NCBI RefSeq assembly: GCF_000017565.1
Contig: NC_009719.1
Span: 3,827,001-3,891,000 of the forward strand
Length of the DNA stretch: 64,000 nucleotides
Direction of reading: 5' to 3'
From: Parvibaculum lavamentivorans DS-1
Lineage (GTDB): Bacteria > Pseudomonadota > Alphaproteobacteria > Parvibaculales > Parvibaculaceae
Of the stretch, positions 47,867 to 59,553 are shown piece by piece. The notes under the pieces were generated by a model, which ran no database searches, was not told the origin of the DNA, and saw nothing but the letters and a program-made list of their open reading frames with translations. Each line of letters opens with the position of its first letter. The first letter of the stretch is position 1. The position numbers and the translations under genes are program-made.

Positions 47867-48420
47867 GTTCCGACGGCACGCCGGGGCGAAAGCGCAGCGC
47901 CAAGGTCCGCAGTTCCGTTTCCGGACTGGAGATCGAGGTTCTGCGCGAAGCCGGAGATTGGGAAAGCAGCACGGATGAAACGGTTCGCCGCGCGGCCGAA
48001 CACGCATATGCAGTCGCACGCGGCGACGAGAGCGCCGAGCTCTGCATCGTGCTGGGCGACGATGCGCTGGTAGCGAAGCTGAACAAGGCCTATCGCGGCA
48101 AGGAGGGGCCGACCAATGTGCTCTCCTTTCCGGCTGCTGAAATGCCCGACACCGGCGCCCCCGAGGCGGTCTTCGGCGGCGCTACCCCGCTTCTCGGTGA
48201 TGTCGTTCTCGCCCGCGAAACGATCGCCCGCGAAGCGCTCGATCAGAACAAGAAGTTCGCCGACCATCTCTCTCATCTGACCGTGCATGGCGTGCTCCAC
48301 CTTCTCGGACACGATCACATGGAAGATGTGGATGCCGACGAAATGGAAGCCCTGGAGCGCGACATTCTCGAAGACCTCGGCATTGCCGATCCTTACGGCG
48401 CCGATCACCCCGGACAATAA
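47863..48420 (+). CDS. ybeY: Endoribonuclease YbeY (rRNA maturation factor)
   Basis: 185 residues. The zinc motif HGVLHLLGHDH near residue 145 is diagnostic, as is GPTNVLSFPA near residue 82. YbeY takes part in 16S rRNA 3' processing and ribosome quality control. It is translationally coupled to phoH by a four-base overlap and followed 9 nt later by the CorC-like gene. Confidence 0.96.
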   Translation: MSSDGTPGRKRSAKVRSSVSGLEIEVLREAGDWESSTDETVRRAAEHAYAVARGDESAELCIVLGDDALVAKLNKAYRGKEGPTNVLSFPAAEMPDTGAPEAVFGGATPLLGDVVLARETIAREALDQNKKFADHLSHLTVHGVLHLLGHDHMEDVDADEMEALERDILEDLGIADPYGADHPGQ

Positions 48421-48429
48421 TAAAAGCCA

Positions 48430-49389
48430 ATGGCCGATACGACCGACAGATCTCTCGCCCCTTCCCCCAAAGACGCTTCCGCCGCATCGCGCAGCCGCTC
48501 GCGTTTCGGCTGGCTCCGCGCGTTGCTCGGATTGAACGGCAATGGCGACGGTTCGCTCCGCGAAAGCCTGGAAGAGGTGATCGAAGAGCATGAGGACATG
48601 CATCGCAGCCTCACCGCCGAAGAGCGGCATATGCTCGTCAACATCCTGAAATTCGGCGAGCTGCGCGTGGACGATGTCATGGTGCCGCGCGCCGATGTCA
48701 TTGGCGTCGAGGAAAGCTGTCCGCTCGAGGAGTGCCTCCGCCTGTTCCATGTGTCGAGCCATTCGCGCATGCCGATATATCGCGAGACGCTGGACGATCC
48801 CATCGGCATGGTCCACCTGAAGGACGTGCTCGCCTGGCTTGCGCCGCAGGAAGAAGAGGCGCCGCCACGGCCGGCTTTTTCGCTGCGGTCCATTCGGCGC
48901 AATATTCTCTTTGTGCCGCCATCGATGCCCGCTCTCGATCTTCTCGTGAAAATGCAGGCGACGCGCATCCATCTTGCGCTCGTCATTGACGAATATGGCG
49001 GCACGGACGGTCTCGTTTCGATCGAGGATCTGGTGGAGGAGATCGTCGGCGAAATAGAAGACGAGCATGATACGGATGAAGGCCCGGCTCTCGTCCGCCG
49101 CGAAGACGGTACGATTGACGCGGATGCGCGCTGCCCGATCGAGGATCTTGAGGATATGATCGGCCTCCGCCTCGTCGAGGAAGAGCATGAAGACGATGTC
49201 GATACCCTGGCGGGGCTTGTCTTCTCGTTGCTCGGCCGCGTTCCGTTGCGTGGCGAACTTGTCCGCCACCCCGCCGGTCTTGAATTCGAGGTGAAGGACG
49301 CCGATGCCCGCCGTATCAAGCGCATGCGTATTCATCTCCTGACCGCGGCCGAGAAAGACGCTGTGCCCGCCGTGACGGCGGAGGGCTGA
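48430..49389 (+). CDS. CorC/HlyC family CBS-domain protein (YbeX-like)
   Basis: 319 residues. It has a pair of CBS domains (DVMVPRADVIGVEESCPLEE to residue 150; SIRRNILFVPPSMPALDLLV to about 210) with EYGGTDGLVSIEDLVEEIVG in between the second CBS and the C-terminal CorC_HlyC domain. The membrane DUF21 part of larger relatives is absent. E. coli CorC (YbeX) has been linked to Mg/Co efflux and ribosome assembly; its place between ybeY and lnt is the same. Confidence 0.93.
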   Translation: MADTTDRSLAPSPKDASAASRSRSRFGWLRALLGLNGNGDGSLRESLEEVIEEHEDMHRSLTAEERHMLVNILKFGELRVDDVMVPRADVIGVEESCPLEECLRLFHVSSHSRMPIYRETLDDPIGMVHLKDVLAWLAPQEEEAPPRPAFSLRSIRRNILFVPPSMPALDLLVKMQATRIHLALVIDEYGGTDGLVSIEDLVEEIVGEIEDEHDTDEGPALVRREDGTIDADARCPIEDLEDMIGLRLVEEEHEDDVDTLAGLVFSLLGRVPLRGELVRHPAGLEFEVKDADARRIKRMRIHLLTAAEKDAVPAVTAEG

Positions 49390-49392
49390 TCG

Positions 49393-51066
49393 GTGCGGGT
49401 TGAAAGCGGCCTTGCTGCCGCCGTCTATCGCGTTGAACGTGTCGCTGTCGCGCTGGCCGAGTTGCGTGGCTGGCGGCGCTATCTGGCGGCGTTTGCTGCC
49501 GGCGCCGTCAGCGTGCTGGCCCTTCCGCCTTATGATTTCTTGCCGGTTCTCTTCATCACCGTGCCTTTCCTCATCTGGCTTCTGGATGGTGTAGGCGAGC
49601 CGACGAGATCGCGCCGCCGCCGTGTTCTGTGGCGTGCGGGCGTCGTCGGCTGGTGGTTCGGCTTCGGCTATTTCCTTCTCGGGCTCTATTGGATCGGTCA
49701 TGCCTTTCTGGTCGAAGCGGAGAAGTTCGCCTTTCTGCTTCCCGTCGCCGTCACTCTTCTGCCGGCGGGCCTCGCGCTTTTCACGGGCGCCGCCGCGGCG
49801 CTTGCACGGCTCTTCTGGTTTCGCGGCTATCGGCGTGTCGTCGTGCTCGCGGTTTCCTGGACGGTGCTGGAATGGCTCCGTGGCCATATATTGACGGGCT
49901 TCCCGTGGAACCTGATCGGCGAAAGTTTCTCAGGCTCGGATGCGCTCATGCAGGCTGCGGCGCTTGTCGGCGCCTATGGCCTCTCTTTCATCGCGCTGCT
50001 GATCGTCGGTTCGCCGGCTGCGTTCGATACGCGTGTCAGCCCAGCGCAGCGGGCCGTAGACGGCGAGCTTCTCACCGCGCCCTTGATTGCATTGGCGGGT
50101 TTGGCGTTGATCTGGGTTGGAGGTGCCGCGCGCATTTCCTCGGCCGAGTTGAAATATGCCGACGGCGTCAGCGTCAGGATCGTGCATCCGAACACGCCTT
50201 TCGCCGACGATTGGGCGGATGAGAACCGTGTTCTCACCATCATCGGGCAGCTTCTACGCATGTCGCGCGATCCGACGCCGGAACGGCCTCGGGGCATCGA
50301 CGGAAAGACGGTCGTCGTCTGGCCGGAGAATGCTGTGCCGGTGCTGCTTGCGCGCCAGCCCTATGTTCTCTCCGCCATCGGCCGCGTCTTGCCCGAAGGC
50401 GCACTGCTGATCGCCGGCTCCAATCGCGGTGAGCCGGAACCTGGCGGTCCATCGGACCGTTTGCGCGTCTTCTACAACAGCCTCTATGTCGTCGGTGCGG
50501 GCGGCGAAATCGTTGAAACCTACGACAAGCATCATCTCGTGCCTTTCGGGGAATATGTGCCGCTGCGCCATTGGCTTGGCCGCATCGGTCTTCGCCAGCT
50601 CGTCCAGTTCCAGGGCAGTTTCGATGTCGGGCCGGGCCCGCGCACGCTGACACTCCCGGGCCTGCCGCCGGTAAGTCCGCTTATCTGCTACGAAGTCATT
50701 TTCCCTGGCGAGGTGGTTGCGCCCGGTCCCCGGCCGGATTGGATGGTCAACATCACGAATGATGCCTGGTTCGGCGTCCATGCCGGTCCGAGCCAGCACT
50801 TCTCGCAAGTCCGCCTGCGTGCGGTGGAGCAGGGCCTGCCCCTTGTCCGCGCGGCGAACAGCGGCATTTCCGCCGTCATCGACCCCTATGGCCGGGTATT
50901 GAAAAGTCTCCCCCTCGACAGGCGCGGCGTCATCGACGCGGCCTTGCCCGCTCCCCTGCAGCCCACCCTCTACGCCCGTCTCGGCGACTTCTTTCTGGCC
51001 TTCCTGCTGCTCGCGGCCTCCGCCGCCGCCTGGTACGGCCGGCCAAGGGTCAAAAGCCGCGCCTGA
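49393..51066 (+). CDS. lnt: Apolipoprotein N-acyltransferase Lnt
   Basis: 557 residues from a GTG 3 nt after the preceding stop. Lnt adds the third acyl chain to lipoproteins in the inner membrane. About six N-terminal hydrophobic segments precede a nitrilase-like domain with the catalytic triad visible: Glu in VVWPENAVPVL, Lys in YDKHHLVPFGEYVPL and Cys in LICYEVIFPGEV. The many lipoproteins in this window are potential substrates. Confidence 0.96.
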   Translation: MRVESGLAAAVYRVERVAVALAELRGWRRYLAAFAAGAVSVLALPPYDFLPVLFITVPFLIWLLDGVGEPTRSRRRRVLWRAGVVGWWFGFGYFLLGLYWIGHAFLVEAEKFAFLLPVAVTLLPAGLALFTGAAAALARLFWFRGYRRVVVLAVSWTVLEWLRGHILTGFPWNLIGESFSGSDALMQAAALVGAYGLSFIALLIVGSPAAFDTRVSPAQRAVDGELLTAPLIALAGLALIWVGGAARISSAELKYADGVSVRIVHPNTPFADDWADENRVLTIIGQLLRMSRDPTPERPRGIDGKTVVVWPENAVPVLLARQPYVLSAIGRVLPEGALLIAGSNRGEPEPGGPSDRLRVFYNSLYVVGAGGEIVETYDKHHLVPFGEYVPLRHWLGRIGLRQLVQFQGSFDVGPGPRTLTLPGLPPVSPLICYEVIFPGEVVAPGPRPDWMVNITNDAWFGVHAGPSQHFSQVRLRAVEQGLPLVRAANSGISAVIDPYGRVLKSLPLDRRGVIDAALPAPLQPTLYARLGDFFLAFLLLAASAAAWYGRPRVKSRA

Positions 51067-51192
51067 AGCTGAAGGGTTGCGTCCACATTGGGGGGGCCCC
51101 GGAATTCAGCCATTTTCTGGCGTGTGTCTTTACTGCAAGGGACGACTTATGGTTGTAGTGTGGCAGCATGGCTTTCGTCCAAAGGGTCCAGC

Positions 51193-51636
51193 GTGACGCG
51201 CAAATTACCGAATCCGATTGATGTCCATGTCGGCGGCCGGGTCCGCATGCGCCGCATGCTGATCGGCATGAGCCAGGAAAAACTGGGCGAGAGCCTCGGT
51301 CTCACCTTCCAGCAGGTTCAGAAATACGAGAAGGGCAGCAACCGCATCGGGGCGAGCCGCCTTTATCAGATTGGCAGCGTGCTGGGTGTTCCGATCGAAT
51401 ACTTCTTCGAAGGCGTGGAGCCGGGCGAAGGCAATGGCATGGAACCGGACGCAGCCCCCTCCCCCGGCTTCGACATGGACATTCTTTCGACGGCCGAAGG
51501 CATACAGCTCAACAGTGCTTTCTTCGCTATCGCCGACCCGAAGCTCCGCAAGCGTATTCTCGACCTCGTAAAGGCCCTGGGCGGTTTGAGCGACGAGGTG
51601 GAAACGCCGGCAACGGACGAAAACCAGCCCCATTGA
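51193..51636 (+). CDS. XRE-family HTH transcriptional regulator upstream of metK
   Basis: 147 residues from a GTG at 51193 with AAAGGG upstream; the open frame further upstream lacks conserved sequence. The HTH (about 12-70) reads VGGRVRMRRMLIGMSQEKLG, then LTFQQVQKYEKGSNRIGASR. The C-terminal 75 residues are predicted helical. An XRE gene just before metK is conserved in alphaproteobacteria; its targets are unknown to me. A perfect palindrome downstream at the probable metK promoter is a candidate site. Confidence 0.9.
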   Translation: MTRKLPNPIDVHVGGRVRMRRMLIGMSQEKLGESLGLTFQQVQKYEKGSNRIGASRLYQIGSVLGVPIEYFFEGVEPGEGNGMEPDAAPSPGFDMDILSTAEGIQLNSAFFAIADPKLRKRILDLVKALGGLSDEVETPATDENQPH

Positions 51637-51687
51637 CAGCATTACGGTAAATATATAGGGGATATGCACGTATGTGCATATCTTTTT
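51633..51687 (+). promoter_or_regulatory. Probable metK promoter with perfect palindrome, or terminator of the xre gene
   Basis: TTGACA at 51633-51638 overlaps the xre stop; a TATAGG-like -10 sits at 51654-51659 (15-nt spacing, short). The palindrome GATATGCAC, GTAT, GTGCATATC occupies 51661-51682, covering the expected transcription start, and five T follow at 51683-51687. It could be a repressor operator or a weak Rho-independent terminator; the sequence allows both. Confidence 0.55.
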
Positions 51688-51861
51688 GCGCCCGGCTGTT
51701 GACCCGGCATCCGATCCTTGCAAAAACCAGAGCCGCTGGCCGGGGCTGACAGGGATTGAAGGCGATCATTGTCCCGCAACGGCATCCGATTTTAGAGCCC
51801 ACGGGCGGTTCCGCCGCATTGGGGCGCAAAACTCATCTCAGACCCATGAGGGAGATCAAAC

Positions 51862-53031
51862 TTGGCTAGGTCAAATTTCCTGTTCACCAGCGAATCCGTT
51901 TCAGAGGGCCACCCCGATAAGGTGTGCGACAGGATTTCCGACGCCGTCGTCGATCTCTATCTGGCGGCCGATCCTTTTGCCCGCGTCGCCTGCGAAACGC
52001 TGACAACCACGAACAAGATCGTGCTCGCCGGCGAAGTGCGCGGCCCCGCCTCCATCACCAAGGAGAAGGTCGAGGAAACGGCGCGCAACGCCGTCAAGGC
52101 AATCGGCTACGAACAGGAAGGCTTCCACTGGAAGAATGCCGATGTCGAGGTGCTGCTGCATGCCCAGTCCGCCGACATCGCACAGGGCGTTGATGCCGCC
52201 GGCAACAAGGATGAAGGCGCTGGCGACCAGGGCATCATGTTCGGCTATGCCTGCACCGAGACGGATGTGCTCATGCCGTCGCCGATCTATTACGCCCATC
52301 GCATCCTGAAACGCATGGCCGAGGATCGTCATTCGGGCAAGCGTCCCGAGTTCGAGCCGGATGCCAAGAGTCAGGTGACGATGAAATATGAAAACGGCAA
52401 GCCGGTCGGCGTGACCTCGGTTGTCGTTTCGACGCAGCACAAGGCGAATGTTTCGCAGGCAGATCTCCGCGAACTCGTCCGCGACGCCGTGAAGAGCGTT
52501 CTGCCCAATGGCTGGTTCCCGCCGGAAGAAGAATTCTACGTGAACCCCACCGGCAACTTCGTGATCGGCGGCCCGGACGGCGACGCCGGCCTCACCGGCC
52601 GCAAGATCATCGTCGACACCTATGGTGGCTGGGCGCCGCATGGCGGCGGTGCCTTCTCCGGCAAGGATCCGACGAAGGTCGACCGTTCGGCGGCTTACGC
52701 ATCGCGTTACCTCGCGAAAAACGTTGTGGCCGCAGGCCTTTCCGAGCGCTGCACCATTCAGCTTTCCTATGCGATTGGTGTCTCGAAGCCGCTTTCGATC
52801 TATTGCGATCTGCACGGCACGGGCAAGGTCGAGGAAGATGCGATCGAGAAGGCTGTCGCGAAATGCATGGATCTCAGCCCGCGTGGTATCCGCGAGCATC
52901 TTCAGCTCAACCGGCCGATCTATGAGCGCACGGCCGCTTACGGTCATTTCGGCCGCGTGCCGGAATCGGATGGCGGTTTCTCCTGGGAGAAGACCGACCT
53001 CGCGGACAAGCTCAAGGCGGAAATCCGCTAA
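51862..53031 (+). CDS. metK: S-adenosylmethionine synthetase
   Basis: 389 residues from a TTG at 51862 with GAGGGAG upstream; no ATG fits. MetK makes SAM from methionine and ATP. Conserved blocks: [36 protein letters not shown], and [20 protein letters not shown]. The 225-bp leader after the xre gene is unusually long for this window. SAM is used by several products here (RsmI, HemW, MiaB, TrmB, the methyltransferase). Confidence 0.97.
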   Translation: MARSNFLFTSESVSEGHPDKVCDRISDAVVDLYLAADPFARVACETLTTTNKIVLAGEVRGPASITKEKVEETARNAVKAIGYEQEGFHWKNADVEVLLHAQSADIAQGVDAAGNKDEGAGDQGIMFGYACTETDVLMPSPIYYAHRILKRMAEDRHSGKRPEFEPDAKSQVTMKYENGKPVGVTSVVVSTQHKANVSQADLRELVRDAVKSVLPNGWFPPEEEFYVNPTGNFVIGGPDGDAGLTGRKIIVDTYGGWAPHGGGAFSGKDPTKVDRSAAYASRYLAKNVVAAGLSERCTIQLSYAIGVSKPLSIYCDLHGTGKVEEDAIEKAVAKCMDLSPRGIREHLQLNRPIYERTAAYGHFGRVPESDGGFSWEKTDLADKLKAEIR

Positions 53032-53060
53032 GAGCGGAGGACCAGAGAAGTGCGAGCGGC

Positions 53061-53786
53061 ATGAGCCCGAGAAATTCACATCTGGGCAGTGCTTCGGAGA
53101 AATCCCGCCGCCACGTCTATGGCCGGACCAAGGGCAAGAGCTTGCGGTCCCGTCAGGCACATCTGATGGAGACCCTCGGCAAGAGGGTCTCCATTTCTCT
53201 TGCCGACAGCACCATTGATCCGGCCAGGCTCTTCGAGTGTGCAAGCGAAGTCTGGCTCGAAATCGGCTTCGGTGGCGGCGAGCATCTCGCGCACCAGGCC
53301 GCGCTTCATCCCGATGTAGGTATCCTGGGCTGCGAGCCCTTCGTGAACGGCGTCGCCAAGCTCGTCGCCGAAATCGACGAACGCGGCCTCGAAAACATCC
53401 GCATTCTCAACGACGATGCCCGCTTCCTGCTGGAGCGGCTGGCGCCTGCCTCGCTCGCCCGAACCTTCATCCTTTACCCCGATCCCTGGCCGAAAAAACG
53501 CCATAACAAGCGCCGCTTCATCAATGAGGAGACGCTGGCCTTCCTCGCCCGCGCCTTGAAGCCGGGCGGCGAACTGCGTTTCGCAAGCGACATTCCCGAT
53601 TACATCGCCTGGACGCTCGCCCATATCGCCCGCTTCAACCGCGAAAATGGCGAAACCTTCGTCTGGACCGCCGAAAAGCCAGCCGATTGGCGCACGCCCT
53701 ATGAAGGCTGGCCTGGCACCCGCTATGAGGCAAAGGCGATCCGCGAAGGCCGCACACCCACCTATCTCGCCTTCCGCCGCGCCTGA
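53061..53786 (+). CDS. trmB: tRNA (guanine-N7)-methyltransferase TrmB
   Basis: 241 residues. TrmB forms m7G46 in tRNA using SAM. The SAM site EIGFGGGEHLAHQA is near residue 68, and YPDPWPKKRHNKRRF near residue 137 is the family signature. It follows metK by 29 nt and probably shares its transcript. It ends just before the rimP operon promoter. Confidence 0.96.
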   Translation: MSPRNSHLGSASEKSRRHVYGRTKGKSLRSRQAHLMETLGKRVSISLADSTIDPARLFECASEVWLEIGFGGGEHLAHQAALHPDVGILGCEPFVNGVAKLVAEIDERGLENIRILNDDARFLLERLAPASLARTFILYPDPWPKKRHNKRRFINEETLAFLARALKPGGELRFASDIPDYIAWTLAHIARFNRENGETFVWTAEKPADWRTPYEGWPGTRYEAKAIREGRTPTYLAFRRA

Positions 53787-53805
53787 GCCCTCGCCGGCCC
53801 GCCCC

Positions 53806-53835
53806 TTGCCCTTCGCCCCGAAAAGGGGCTATATA
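53806..53835 (+). promoter_or_regulatory. Candidate promoter of the rimP-nusA-infB operon
   Basis: TTGCCC at 53806-53811, an 18-nt spacer, then TATATA at 53830-53835. Transcription would begin near 53842, about 100 nt before the rimP start, placing the hairpin at 53866 inside the leader. Confidence 0.5.
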
Positions 53836-53865
53836 GGCGCCAATCAAGTCAGCGACGCTCTCAGA

Positions 53866-53901
53866 GTGGGCTGTCTCCGGAAACGGGGGCCCGCTTTTTT
53901 T
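53866..53901 (+). terminator. Terminator-like hairpin with U-tract in the rimP leader (possible attenuator)
   Basis: Outer stem GTGGGC (53866-53871) pairs with GCCCGC (53889-53894); an inner CCG-GAAA-CGG hairpin sits inside; seven T follow at 53895-53901. A short CTCT/AGAG stem just upstream could compete. It lies after the candidate promoter and before rimP, as an attenuator would; it may also end trmB transcription. Confidence 0.65.
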
Positions 53902-53943
53902 GTTTCTGGGGCCTCGTCGGCACATCTGTTTGGAGAACGGCCT

Positions 53944-54567
53944 TTGCCCTCCACGGGTCTCGATAAAAAGCCTGACAGCGGCGCAACCGATCTCGCCGCG
54001 CTCGACACGCATCTGATCGCGCCTCCCGGCGTTGCGCGCAGGGTGTTCGAGCAGCTGCGGGCGCCGGCCGAGGGCGCGGGCTTCGAGATCGTCCGGGTGC
54101 GCTTCGGTGTGCAGGACGGCCAGACGCTGCAGATCATGGCGGAGCGGCCGGACGGGTCGATGACGGTCGAGGATTGCGCGGAGCTGTCGCGCATGTTGTC
54201 GGCGCTGCTCGATGTCGAGGATCCGATCCCCGGCGAATATCATCTGGAAATCTCGTCGGCCGGCATCGACAGGCCGCTGACAAGGCCGAAGGATTTCGAA
54301 CGCTGGAGCGGCTTTGAAGTGAAAGTCGGCTTGTCGGAGCCCCTCTCGGGCCGCAAGCGGTTTCGCGGCATCCTTCAGGGCGTCGAGGATGACGAAGTTC
54401 TTGTTGAGTGCGATATCGAAGGTTTTTCGGAGCCGCAGGTTCTCGGCCTGCCGTTCCGTCAGTTGAGTGAGGCGAAGCTCGTGATGAGCGACGACCTCAT
54501 AAGGGAAAGTCTCAAACGACAGGGCCCGGTCAATGATGACCCGGACGCCCCCGCCGACGGAGAATAA
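53944..54567 (+). CDS. rimP: Ribosome maturation factor RimP
   Basis: 207 residues from a TTG at 53944 with GGAGA 7 nt upstream; the longer frame runs through the hairpin leader and is not credible. RimP aids 30S assembly. Family features: FEIVRVRFGVQDGQTLQIMA, MTVEDCAELSRMLSALLDVE and YHLEISSAGIDRPLTRPKDF. It heads the operon, and its stop is 4 nt before the nusA ATG. Confidence 0.95.
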   Translation: MPSTGLDKKPDSGATDLAALDTHLIAPPGVARRVFEQLRAPAEGAGFEIVRVRFGVQDGQTLQIMAERPDGSMTVEDCAELSRMLSALLDVEDPIPGEYHLEISSAGIDRPLTRPKDFERWSGFEVKVGLSEPLSGRKRFRGILQGVEDDEVLVECDIEGFSEPQVLGLPFRQLSEAKLVMSDDLIRESLKRQGPVNDDPDAPADGE

Positions 54568-54571
54568 GAGA

Positions 54572-56182
<1,611 letters not shown>

Positions 56183-56879
56183 CGGCGAGGCGCACGCGGC
56201 CGATCCGCAGGGTGAAGGCGCCGAAGCCACGGATCCCTCGGAGCGCCGCTGCATCGTCTCGGGCGAGAGCGGCCCGAAAGGCGGGCTGATCCGTTTCGTG
56301 CTCGACCCCGAAGGCCGGGTCGTGCCGGATCTGGCGGAAAAGCTCCCCGGAAGGGGTTTATGGGTGACCGGAACCCGCGCAATGCTTGAAAAAGCCGTTG
56401 CGAAGGGTCACTTCGCAAGGGCGGCCAAGGCTTCCGCCAGTGCGGATTCTGGCCTTCCCGATCTTGTGGAGCGCCTGCTCGCCCGCCGCGCCGCCGATAC
56501 GCTGGGCCTCGCCCGCAAGGCAGGCGCGCTGGAAGCAGGTTTTGAGAAGGTTATGACGGCCATAGATCGTGGCCGCGTGGTGTGCCTCATCGAGGCCAGG
56601 GATGGCGCCGAAGATGGTCGCCGCAAGCTCGAACAGCGCCTCCGGGTGGCCAAAGAGCAAGGTATTCTGCCCGATGTCCCCGTTCTCAGCCCCCTCTGGG
56701 CCTATGAAATGGGTTTGGCATTGGGTAGGGGAAATGTGATACATGCTGCCCTGATCCAGGGACGCATGCAGGCGAAAGTCATGGCGGATCTCGTCAGGCT
56801 GGAACGCTATGGGCGGAAAGACAGCCCGGAAAATGCCCGTTCTCTCTGAGGACGGGGCCCAGGATAACGAAGGATACGA

Positions 56880-59543
56880 ATGACCGACCAGGCCGATACG
56901 AGCGAACGCAAACCGAAAGCCGCAGGCAAGACGTTGAGCCTCAAGCGGACGGTGGAATCTGGCCATGTGCGCCAGAATTTCTCGCATGGCCGCTCGAAGT
57001 CGGTCGTCGTCGAGAAAAAGAAGAAGCGCACGCTGAAGACCTCGGCGGATGCCGCACCGGCCGCCGCGCCTGCCGCTGCTCCCGCAGCAGCCGAAGAGGT
57101 CGCGAAAAAGCCGGTTGCCGCGCCTGAGGTAAAGCCCGCCGCTCCGGTCGAGGAAAGGCCGGCACCCGTCGCCAAGGCCGCGCCTGAAGTCAAGGCAGTG
57201 CCCGCCCCGGCTCCGGCCGCCGCGCCTGCCGTGGAAAAGAAGCCGAGCCGTTCGCGCTCCGGCGTCGTCCTTCGCACGCTCACCGAAGAAGAAAAAAACG
57301 CCCGTGCCCAGGCGCTCGACAGCGCGCGCGAACGTGAAGGCGAGGATCGCCGGCGCGCCGAGGAAGAAGCCAGGCGCTTCGCCGAGGAAGATGCCCGCCG
57401 CGAAGCAGAGCGTGCCGCCGCGGCCGCGCGCGCCGCCGAGGAAGCCTCGCGTCACACCGCCGATCAGTCCACGCGGACCCGCGCCGCCGAGGAAGCCAAG
57501 CGCCGCCTCGACGATGACCGGCCCGCCGCCACGCCTGCGGCCGCCCGCCCCGCCAAGGAGCAGGCGATCGAGGAAGACGACGATAAGCCGAAGCGCGGCG
57601 CCGGCCACACGCCCGCCAAGGCGCCGCCTGCGCGCCGCAGCGAAGAACGCCGTCGCGGCAAGCTCACCATCACCAAGGCTTTCGACGACGAGAGCGAGCG
57701 CCAGCGTTCGCTCGCTTCGATGCGCCGCCGCGTGGAGCGCGAGCGCAAGAAGCACATGGGCATTCAGGAAGCCCCGCAGAAAATCATCCGTGAAGTCGTC
57801 ATTCCGGAAGTCATCACCATTCAGGAACTCGCGAACCGCATGGCGGAGCGCGCAGTCGATGTGATGAAGATCCTGATGAAGCAGGGCATCATGCTGAAGA
57901 TCACCGATGTGATCGACAGCGACACCGCCCAGCTCGTCGCCGAAGAACTCGGCCACACCGTGAAGCGCGTTGCGGAATCGGACGTTGAGGAAGGCCTCGT
58001 CGGCGAAGCCGATATCGAAGAGGCGAAGCAGGCGCGCGCGCCCGTCGTCACGGTCATGGGCCATGTCGACCACGGCAAGACCTCGCTGCTCGACGCGCTA
58101 CGCAAGACCGACGTCGCGGCCGGCGAAGCGGGCGGCATCACGCAGCATATCGGCGCCTATCAGGTAAACCTGAGCTCGGGCGAGCGCATCACCTTCCTCG
58201 ATACGCCGGGCCACGCCGCCTTCACCTCGATGCGCGCCCGTGGCGCCAAGGTGACGGACATCGTCGTGCTCGTCGTCGCGGCGGATGACGGCGTCATGCC
58301 GCAGACCATCGAAGCGATCAATCACGCGAAGGCCGCGGGCGTTCCGATGATCGTCGCCATCAACAAGATGGACAAGCCGGAAGCCGATCCGACCCGCGTG
58401 AAGAACGAATTGCTGCAGCACGAAGTCGTGGTCGAGGATTTCGGCGGCGACGTCCTCACCGTGCCGATCTCCGCCAAGACGGGCATGGGCCTCGACAAGC
58501 TCGAGGAAACCATTCTCCTCCAGGCCGAACTGCTCGACATCCGTGCCAATCCCGATCGTGCCGCCGAAGGCATCATCGTCGAGGCGAAGCTCGATCGCGG
58601 CCGTGGCCCGGTCGGCACCGTGCTCGTTCAGCGCGGCACGCTGAAAGTCGGCGACATCATCGTGGCCGGCGCCGAATGGGGCCGTGTCCGCGCGCTCATC
58701 AATGATCGCGGCGAAAATGTCGAAAGCGCCGGTCCCTCCGTGCCCGTCGAAGTGCTTGGCCTCGGCGGCGCGCCGGAAGCGGGCGACGTCATCAGTGTGG
58801 TCGAGAGCGAAGGCCGCGCCCGCGAAGTTACGGCCTATCGCCAGCGTCTCCAGCGCGACAAGCGCGTCGGCACCGGCGGGCGCACCTCGCTCGACCAGAT
58901 GCTCTCGCAGCTGAAGGAACAGGACAAGAAAGAGCTGCCGATCGTCGTCAAGGCGGACGTGCAGGGTTCCGCCGAAGCGATCGTGCAGGCGCTTGAAAAG
59001 CTCGGCACCGACGAAGTCACCGCCCGTGTCCTTCATGTCGGCGTCGGCGGCGTCACGGAATCGGATGTCACGCTGGCGACCGCCTCGCGCGCGCCGATCA
59101 TCGGCTTCAACGTCCGCGCCAATACGCAGGCGCGCGATGCCGCGCGTCAGGCCGGCGTCGAAATCCGCTACTACTCGGTCATCTACGACCTCGTGGACGA
59201 CATCAAGGCCGCCATGTCCGGCATGCTTTCGCCGGAGCTGCGCGAAACCTTCCTCGGCAATGCCGAAATCCTGGAAATCTTCAACATTTCCAAGACCGGC
59301 AAGGTCGCGGGCTGCCGCGTCACCGAAGGTGTCGTGCGCCGCGGTTCGCATGTCCGCCTCATCCGCGACGACGTGGTGATCCACGAAGGCAAGCTCTCCA
59401 CCTTGAAGCGCTTCAAGGATGAAGTGAAGGAAGTGCAGTCCGGTCAGGAATGCGGCATGGCTTTCGAGGGCTACCAGGATATGCGCAAGGGCGACGTCAT
59501 CGAATGTTTCGATGTCGAGGTCGTGCAGCGCAGCCTCGCCTGA
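56880..59543 (+). CDS. infB: Translation initiation factor IF-2
   Basis: 887 residues. IF-2 brings fMet-tRNA to the 30S subunit. A 250-residue N-terminal Ala/Glu/Arg-rich low-complexity region precedes the G domain with [33 protein letters not shown] and [10 protein letters not shown]; domains II-IV follow to the C-terminus. GAAGGA is the Shine-Dalgarno. A double-hairpin repeat separates it from rbfA. Confidence 0.98.
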   Translation: MTDQADTSERKPKAAGKTLSLKRTVESGHVRQNFSHGRSKSVVVEKKKKRTLKTSADAAPAAAPAAAPAAAEEVAKKPVAAPEVKPAAPVEERPAPVAKAAPEVKAVPAPAPAAAPAVEKKPSRSRSGVVLRTLTEEEKNARAQALDSAREREGEDRRRAEEEARRFAEEDARREAERAAAAARAAEEASRHTADQSTRTRAAEEAKRRLDDDRPAATPAAARPAKEQAIEEDDDKPKRGAGHTPAKAPPARRSEERRRGKLTITKAFDDESERQRSLASMRRRVERERKKHMGIQEAPQKIIREVVIPEVITIQELANRMAERAVDVMKILMKQGIMLKITDVIDSDTAQLVAEELGHTVKRVAESDVEEGLVGEADIEEAKQARAPVVTVMGHVDHGKTSLLDALRKTDVAAGEAGGITQHIGAYQVNLSSGERITFLDTPGHAAFTSMRARGAKVTDIVVLVVAADDGVMPQTIEAINHAKAAGVPMIVAINKMDKPEADPTRVKNELLQHEVVVEDFGGDVLTVPISAKTGMGLDKLEETILLQAELLDIRANPDRAAEGIIVEAKLDRGRGPVGTVLVQRGTLKVGDIIVAGAEWGRVRALINDRGENVESAGPSVPVEVLGLGGAPEAGDVISVVESEGRAREVTAYRQRLQRDKRVGTGGRTSLDQMLSQLKEQDKKELPIVVKADVQGSAEAIVQALEKLGTDEVTARVLHVGVGGVTESDVTLATASRAPIIGFNVRANTQARDAARQAGVEIRYYSVIYDLVDDIKAAMSGMLSPELRETFLGNAEILEIFNISKTGKVAGCRVTEGVVRRGSHVRLIRDDVVIHEGKLSTLKRFKDEVKEVQSGQECGMAFEGYQDMRKGDVIECFDVEVVQRSLA

Positions 59544-59553
59544 TCTGAAATTC

